DNA from: DASXTS01 sp036505275
GTDB taxonomy: Bacteria; Actinomycetota; Actinomycetes; Mycobacteriales; Pseudonocardiaceae
Reading direction: 5' to 3'
Length of the DNA: 9,541 bases
Assembly: GCA_036505275.1 (NCBI GenBank)
Contig: DASXTS010000079.1
Span: forward strand, 1-9,541
The first letter of the stretch is position 1; each line of letters starts with the position of its first letter. The notes beneath the pieces were generated by a model. It saw only the letters and a program-made list of their open reading frames with translations. It was not told the origin of the DNA and searched no databases. Shown piece after piece: positions 7,436 to 9,541 of the stretch. Position numbers and translations under genes: made by a program.

Positions 7436-8127
7436 GGCGCCGGCTTGAGCACGTACCCCGCGCCGCGCATGGTGTGGATCATCGGTTGGCGTCCCGCATC
7501 GATCTTCTTGCGCAGGTAGGAGATGTAGAGCTCGACCACGTTGGCCTGGCCGCCGAAGTCGTAGTTCCAGACCCGGTCCAGGATCTGCGCCTTGCTCAGC
7601 ACTCGCTTCGGGTTGTGCATCAGGTACCGCAGCAGCTCGAACTCGGTTGCCGTGAGCTGCACCGGCTCGCCGGCCCGGTGCACCTCGCGGGAGTCCTCAT
7701 TGAGCGTCAGCTCGCCGACGGTGAGCACGGCATCGTTGCGCGAGCCTCGGCTGCGGCGCAGCAGCCCGTGCAGCCGGACCACCACCTCCTGCAGGCTGAA
7801 CGGTTTGGTCACGTAGTCGTCGCCGCCGGCGGTCAGCCCGGCGATGCGGTCCTCGACGGCGTCCCGCGCGGTCAGGAACAGCACCGGCAGGTCCGGTGAG
7901 TCGGCTCGCAGCCGGCGCAGCACCTCGAGGCCGCTCAGGTCGGGCAGCATGACGTCCAGCACCGCGATGTCGGGCCTGAACTCGCGCGCGAGGCGCAGCG
8001 CGGTGAGGCCGTTCTCCGCGGTGCGCACCTCCCAGCCCTCGTAGCGCAGGGCCATGGAGACAACCTCGGCCAGGGTGGCCTCGTCATCGACGACCAGCAC
8101 CCTGACCGGAGCGTCCATGTCGGTCAT
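7432..8127 (-). CDS. OmpR/PhoB-family response regulator, PhoP-like
   Basis: A 231-aa regulator. The receiver domain (about 8-122) has the acidic pair D14-D15, phosphoacceptor D58 in AVLDVMLPD, T86 and K108 in TKPF. The winged-helix DNA-binding domain is about 134-229, with LTATEFELLRYL (158-169), WNYDFGGQANVVELYISYLR (187-206) and a terminal HTMRGAGYVL wing. Its wording in both domains closely recalls mycobacterial PhoP (for example LFLTARD, GLTxGGDDYVTKPFSL, YDFGG-NVVE-Y-SYLR-KID), which binds TCACAGC-N4 direct repeats. I judge this from memory, not from an alignment. The ATG at 8127 is preferred over the ATG at 8118 because it keeps the 22-bp spacing to the operator seen at 5110. It is cotranscribed with the kinase and probably autoregulated. 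Probable targets are the two glycosyltransferase genes downstream. Confidence 0.93.
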   Translation of the reverse strand: MTDMDAPVRVLVVDDEATLAEVVSMALRYEGWEVRTAENGLTALRLAREFRPDIAVLDVMLPDLSGLEVLRRLRADSPDLPVLFLTARDAVEDRIAGLTAGGDDYVTKPFSLQEVVVRLHGLLRRSRGSRNDAVLTVGELTLNEDSREVHRAGEPVQLTATEFELLRYLMHNPKRVLSKAQILDRVWNYDFGGQANVVELYISYLRKKIDAGRQPMIHTMRGAGYVLKPAP

Positions 8128-8134
8128 GGTACGG

Positions 8135-8140
8135 ATCGTG
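8135..8140 (-). promoter_or_regulatory. candidate -10 hexamer of the response-regulator promoter
   Basis: CACGAT on the minus strand lies 9 bp from the array edge and 7 bp before the ATG at 8127. It matches TATAAT at A2, A5 and T6, the best of the three hexamers found at this position. The spacing places the start of transcription at or beside the ATG. No Shine-Dalgarno sequence precedes the ATG, which agrees with a leaderless message. Confidence 0.4.
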
Positions 8141-8149
8141 CGGTTCGCG

Positions 8150-8193
8150 GCTGTGCGGCCGCTGTCGACTTCCTGTGTGTTTCCTGTGCGGCC
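8150..8193 (-). promoter_or_regulatory. four 11-bp direct repeats, PhoP-type operator upstream of the response regulator
   Basis: Contiguous units start at 8150, 8161, 8172 and 8183 (+ strand), with cores GCTGTG, GCTGTC, CCTGTG and CCTGTG. On the gene's strand each is a CACAG-type half-site repeating every 11 bp, about one helical turn, as OmpR/PhoP-family dimers prefer. The array ends 22 bp before the ATG at 8127. It fills the gap up to the stop of the flavodoxin-like gene, which begins at the very next base (8194). Autoregulation is the simple reading. Confidence 0.75.
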
Positions 8194-8646
8194 TCAGCCG
8201 GCGAGCTCCGCGGCGAGAATGGCGCCGAGCTCCCAGCACGCCTCCAGGTCGGACTTCGCCGGCTCCCCGATCACCTCGACCGGCGGCCGCAGCCGGCGCC
8301 AGCGCAGGCCGTCCGCGATGGCCTCCACCGCCCGCACGGCCCCTGTCACGTCGTTGTTGCCATGTACGTACAGGGCGTACGGCCGGCGCACGGTGGCCTC
8401 GAGGCACGGGTAGTACACGCTGTCGAAGAAATGCTTGAGCGCGCCCGACATGTAGCCGATGTTCGCGGTCGTGCCGAGCAGGTAGCCGTCGGCCTCGAGC
8501 ACGTCGACCGGGCTGGCCACCAGGGCCGGCCGGGACACAACCTCGACGCCCTCGATGTCGTCCGTGCTCGCGCCGCTCACCGCGGCCTCGAACAGCGCCT
8601 GCATGGTGGGCGACGGCGTGTGGTGCACGATCAGCAACCGGGGCAT
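8194..8646 (-). CDS. flavodoxin-like / NADPH-dependent FMN reductase family protein
   Basis: A 150-aa cytosolic flavodoxin-fold protein. The N-terminal beta strand and phosphate loop MPRLLIVHHTPSPTM (1-15) fit an FMN-binding site. TTANIGYMSGALKHFFD (59-75) followed by YYP (78-80) is the diagnostic flavin-contacting segment of this actinobacterial family. YALYVHGNND (90-99) forms the third strand and loop. It probably carries FMN and acts in electron transfer or quinone/NAD(P)H redox chemistry; no partner or substrate is visible. The ATG at 8646 starts the domain directly; the frame is open upstream but overlaps the divergent gene. Only 66 bp separate it from the response regulator, and that gap holds the operator, so it is probably transcribed separately, though read-through is possible. 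Confidence 0.88.
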   Translation of the reverse strand: MPRLLIVHHTPSPTMQALFEAAVSGASTDDIEGVEVVSRPALVASPVDVLEADGYLLGTTANIGYMSGALKHFFDSVYYPCLEATVRRPYALYVHGNNDVTGAVRAVEAIADGLRWRRLRPPVEVIGEPAKSDLEACWELGAILAAELAG

Positions 8647-8695
8647 CGACTGCGCACCGTACCGACCCACCCCGGCGGTGGCACACTCCAGAAGC
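8647..8695. promoter_or_regulatory. 49-bp divergent promoter region
   Basis: This is the only space between the start codons of the flavodoxin-like gene (-) and the VOC gene (+), so both promoters must overlap it or the coding ends. CACACT at 8682-8687 is 8 bp before the ATG at 8696 and could be a leaderless -10 for the VOC gene. No CACAGC repeat array and no clear Shine-Dalgarno sequence is present on either side. Confidence 0.4.
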
Positions 8696-9127
8696 ATGGC
8701 CATCCCGATCGACGTGACCATCGACTGCCGCGAGCCGGAGCGGCTGGCCCGCTTCTGGCGTGAGCTGCTCGGCTACGTCGACCGGCCGGTGCCGGCCGGC
8801 TACGCCTCCTGGGAGGAGTACGACACGGCTGCCGGTGTATTGGAGACCGAGCTGGACGCCGGTAGCGCGGCCGTCGACCCGGCCGGCCGGGGGCCTCGGC
8901 TGTTCTTCCAGCGGGTGCCGGAACCGAAGGTGGCGAAGAACAGGGTGCACCTGGACGTGCACGTGTCCGACGGGCAGCCGGACCAGGCCGCGGCGCGCAA
9001 GGCGGTGCAGGAGCACGCCAAGCGTGCCGAGGGCCTGGGCGCCACCGTGATCCGCACCAACCCCGACGAGGAGGACTTCTACATGGTGCTGATCGACCCC
9101 GAGGGCAACGAGTTCTGCCTAACCTGA
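8696..9127 (+). CDS. VOC / glyoxalase-like domain protein
   Basis: A 143-aa single-domain protein of the vicinal-oxygen-chelate superfamily, glyoxalase-like subgroup. Seen in the sequence are IDVTIDCREPERLARFWREL (4-23), RLFFQRVPEPKVAKNRVHLD (68-87), a charged linker helix, and DPEGNEFCL (134-142) at the C-terminus, the usual order for this subgroup. The subgroup includes hydrolases, dioxygenase-like and binding proteins, and many members lack metal ligands. I cannot assign a substrate. The ATG at 8696 gives the standard domain start; the frame is open further upstream but would run into the divergent gene. The next gene follows 45 bp downstream on the same strand, so cotranscription is possible. 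Confidence 0.85.
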   Translation: MAIPIDVTIDCREPERLARFWRELLGYVDRPVPAGYASWEEYDTAAGVLETELDAGSAAVDPAGRGPRLFFQRVPEPKVAKNRVHLDVHVSDGQPDQAAARKAVQEHAKRAEGLGATVIRTNPDEEDFYMVLIDPEGNEFCLT

Positions 9128-9160
9128 TGACCGGGCTGCGCGGGAAATGTCATCCGTGCT

Positions 9161-9164
9161 GAGG
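9161..9164 (+). promoter_or_regulatory. ribosome binding site of the disulfide oxidoreductase gene
   Basis: GAGG lies 8 bp before the ATG at 9173. It is the clearest Shine-Dalgarno-like sequence in the window and fixes this start, since the Rossmann strand follows at once. Confidence 0.55.
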
Positions 9165-9172
9165 TAGGCGGC

Positions 9173-9541
9173 ATGCTGGACGTCGACGTCGTGGTGATCG
9201 GGCTGGGGCCGGGCGGCCAGCACGCCGCCGGGCTGCTGGCGGAGGCTGGGCTGGACGTGGTCGGTGTGGAGGCCCGACTGGTCGGCGGCGAGTGCCCGTA
9301 CTGGGGCCGTACTGGGCCTGCGTGCCGACCAAGATGATGATCAGGGCGTCGGATGCGCTGGCCCAGGCACGGCAGGTACGGGAACTGGCAGGCTCGGCCC
9401 AGGTGCAGCCCGACTGGGGGCCGGTGGCCACCCGGCTCAGGCGCGAGGCCACTGACGACTGGCACGACACCGCCGCGGTGAGCCGGTTGGAAGGCCAGGG
9501 CGTGCGGGTGGTGCACGGCCGCGGCCGGATCACCGCGCCCG
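9173..9541 (+). pseudogene. FAD-dependent pyridine nucleotide-disulfide oxidoreductase, frameshifted (runs off the window)
   Basis: The first 44 codons encode a class-I flavoprotein disulfide reductase N-terminus: strand plus GLGPGG (10-15) for FAD, Glu33 for the adenosine ribose, then GGECPYW (38-44) with the first redox Cys41. The frame then shifts and stops at TGA 9335-9337. The continuation is intact two frames away: CVPTKMMIRASDALAQ from 9319, then open to the window edge (PDWGPVATRLR, TDDWHDTAAVSRL, VHGRGRITAP). Removing 11 bp from a tandem duplication at 9296-9317 restores Cys-Pro-Tyr-Trp-Ala-Cys, the CxxxxC pair of the family. Downstream codons look undecayed, so this is a recent mutation, a reversible repeat variant, or a sequencing/assembly error. 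The family includes dihydrolipoyl and mercuric reductase-like enzymes; the exact substrate is unknown. Confidence 0.85.
9296..9317 (+). repeat. 11-bp tandem duplication disrupting a redox motif
   Basis: CCGTACTGGG occurs at 9296-9305 and again at 9307-9316, giving two 11-bp units that differ only in the last base (G or C). Since 11 is not a multiple of three, the extra copy shifts the frame exactly between the two redox cysteines of the oxidoreductase. Confidence 0.9.

Noticed and set aside
3006..8193. CACAGC arrays as CRISPR repeats or replication iterons
   Set aside because: The units are 11 bp and contiguous, with no unique spacers of CRISPR length. Each array has four units at a fixed distance from a start codon, which fits promoter operators, not an origin or CRISPR.
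1..9541. tRNA, rRNA, riboswitch or toxin-antitoxin elements
   Set aside because: I saw no cloverleaf, rRNA-like stretch, conserved riboswitch core or small paired ORFs with known motifs.

Overview
The window is GC-rich, densely packed DNA with strong third-position GC and many long shadow frames. It looks like the chromosome of a filamentous or soil actinobacterium. A Micromonosporaceae-type genome is my guess from protein style; nothing here proves the genus.

Layout, left to right. (1) 2-1741 (+) is the 3' part of a PAS-GGDEF-EAL gene whose two c-di-GMP domains have both lost key catalytic residues. (2) It converges on a minus-strand block read right to left: response regulator (8127-7432), sensor histidine kinase (7435-5987), a glycosyltransferase-39/YkcB-type membrane mannosyltransferase (5110-3059), and a GT2-GtrA fusion (2984-1761). 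Between the kinase and the mannosyltransferase lies a decayed plus-strand DUF222/HNH-endonuclease pseudogene (about 5245-5790) and a short AT-richer scar. (3) To the right are a flavodoxin-like gene (8646-8194, -), a divergent VOC/glyoxalase-like gene (8696-9127, +), and the start of an FAD-dependent disulfide oxidoreductase gene (9173 to the edge, +) that is frameshifted by an 11-bp tandem duplication.

The most notable signal is regulatory. Three minus-strand genes (response regulator, mannosyltransferase, GT2-GtrA) are each preceded by four tandem 11-bp direct repeats with the core CACAGC (GCTGTG on the + strand). Each array ends 21-22 bp before an ATG. In all three, a hexamer of form nAnnnT sits exactly 9 bp from the array edge and 6-7 bp before the ATG, as expected for an activator-dependent, leaderless promoter. 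The period and core match the known M. tuberculosis PhoP box (TCACAGC-N4 direct repeats), and the encoded regulator is PhoP-like. My inference is a self-contained regulon: the two-component pair autoregulates and switches on two polyprenyl-sugar/cell-envelope glycosyltransferases. The arrays also help choose start codons, since both glycosyltransferase frames stay open upstream through the operators.
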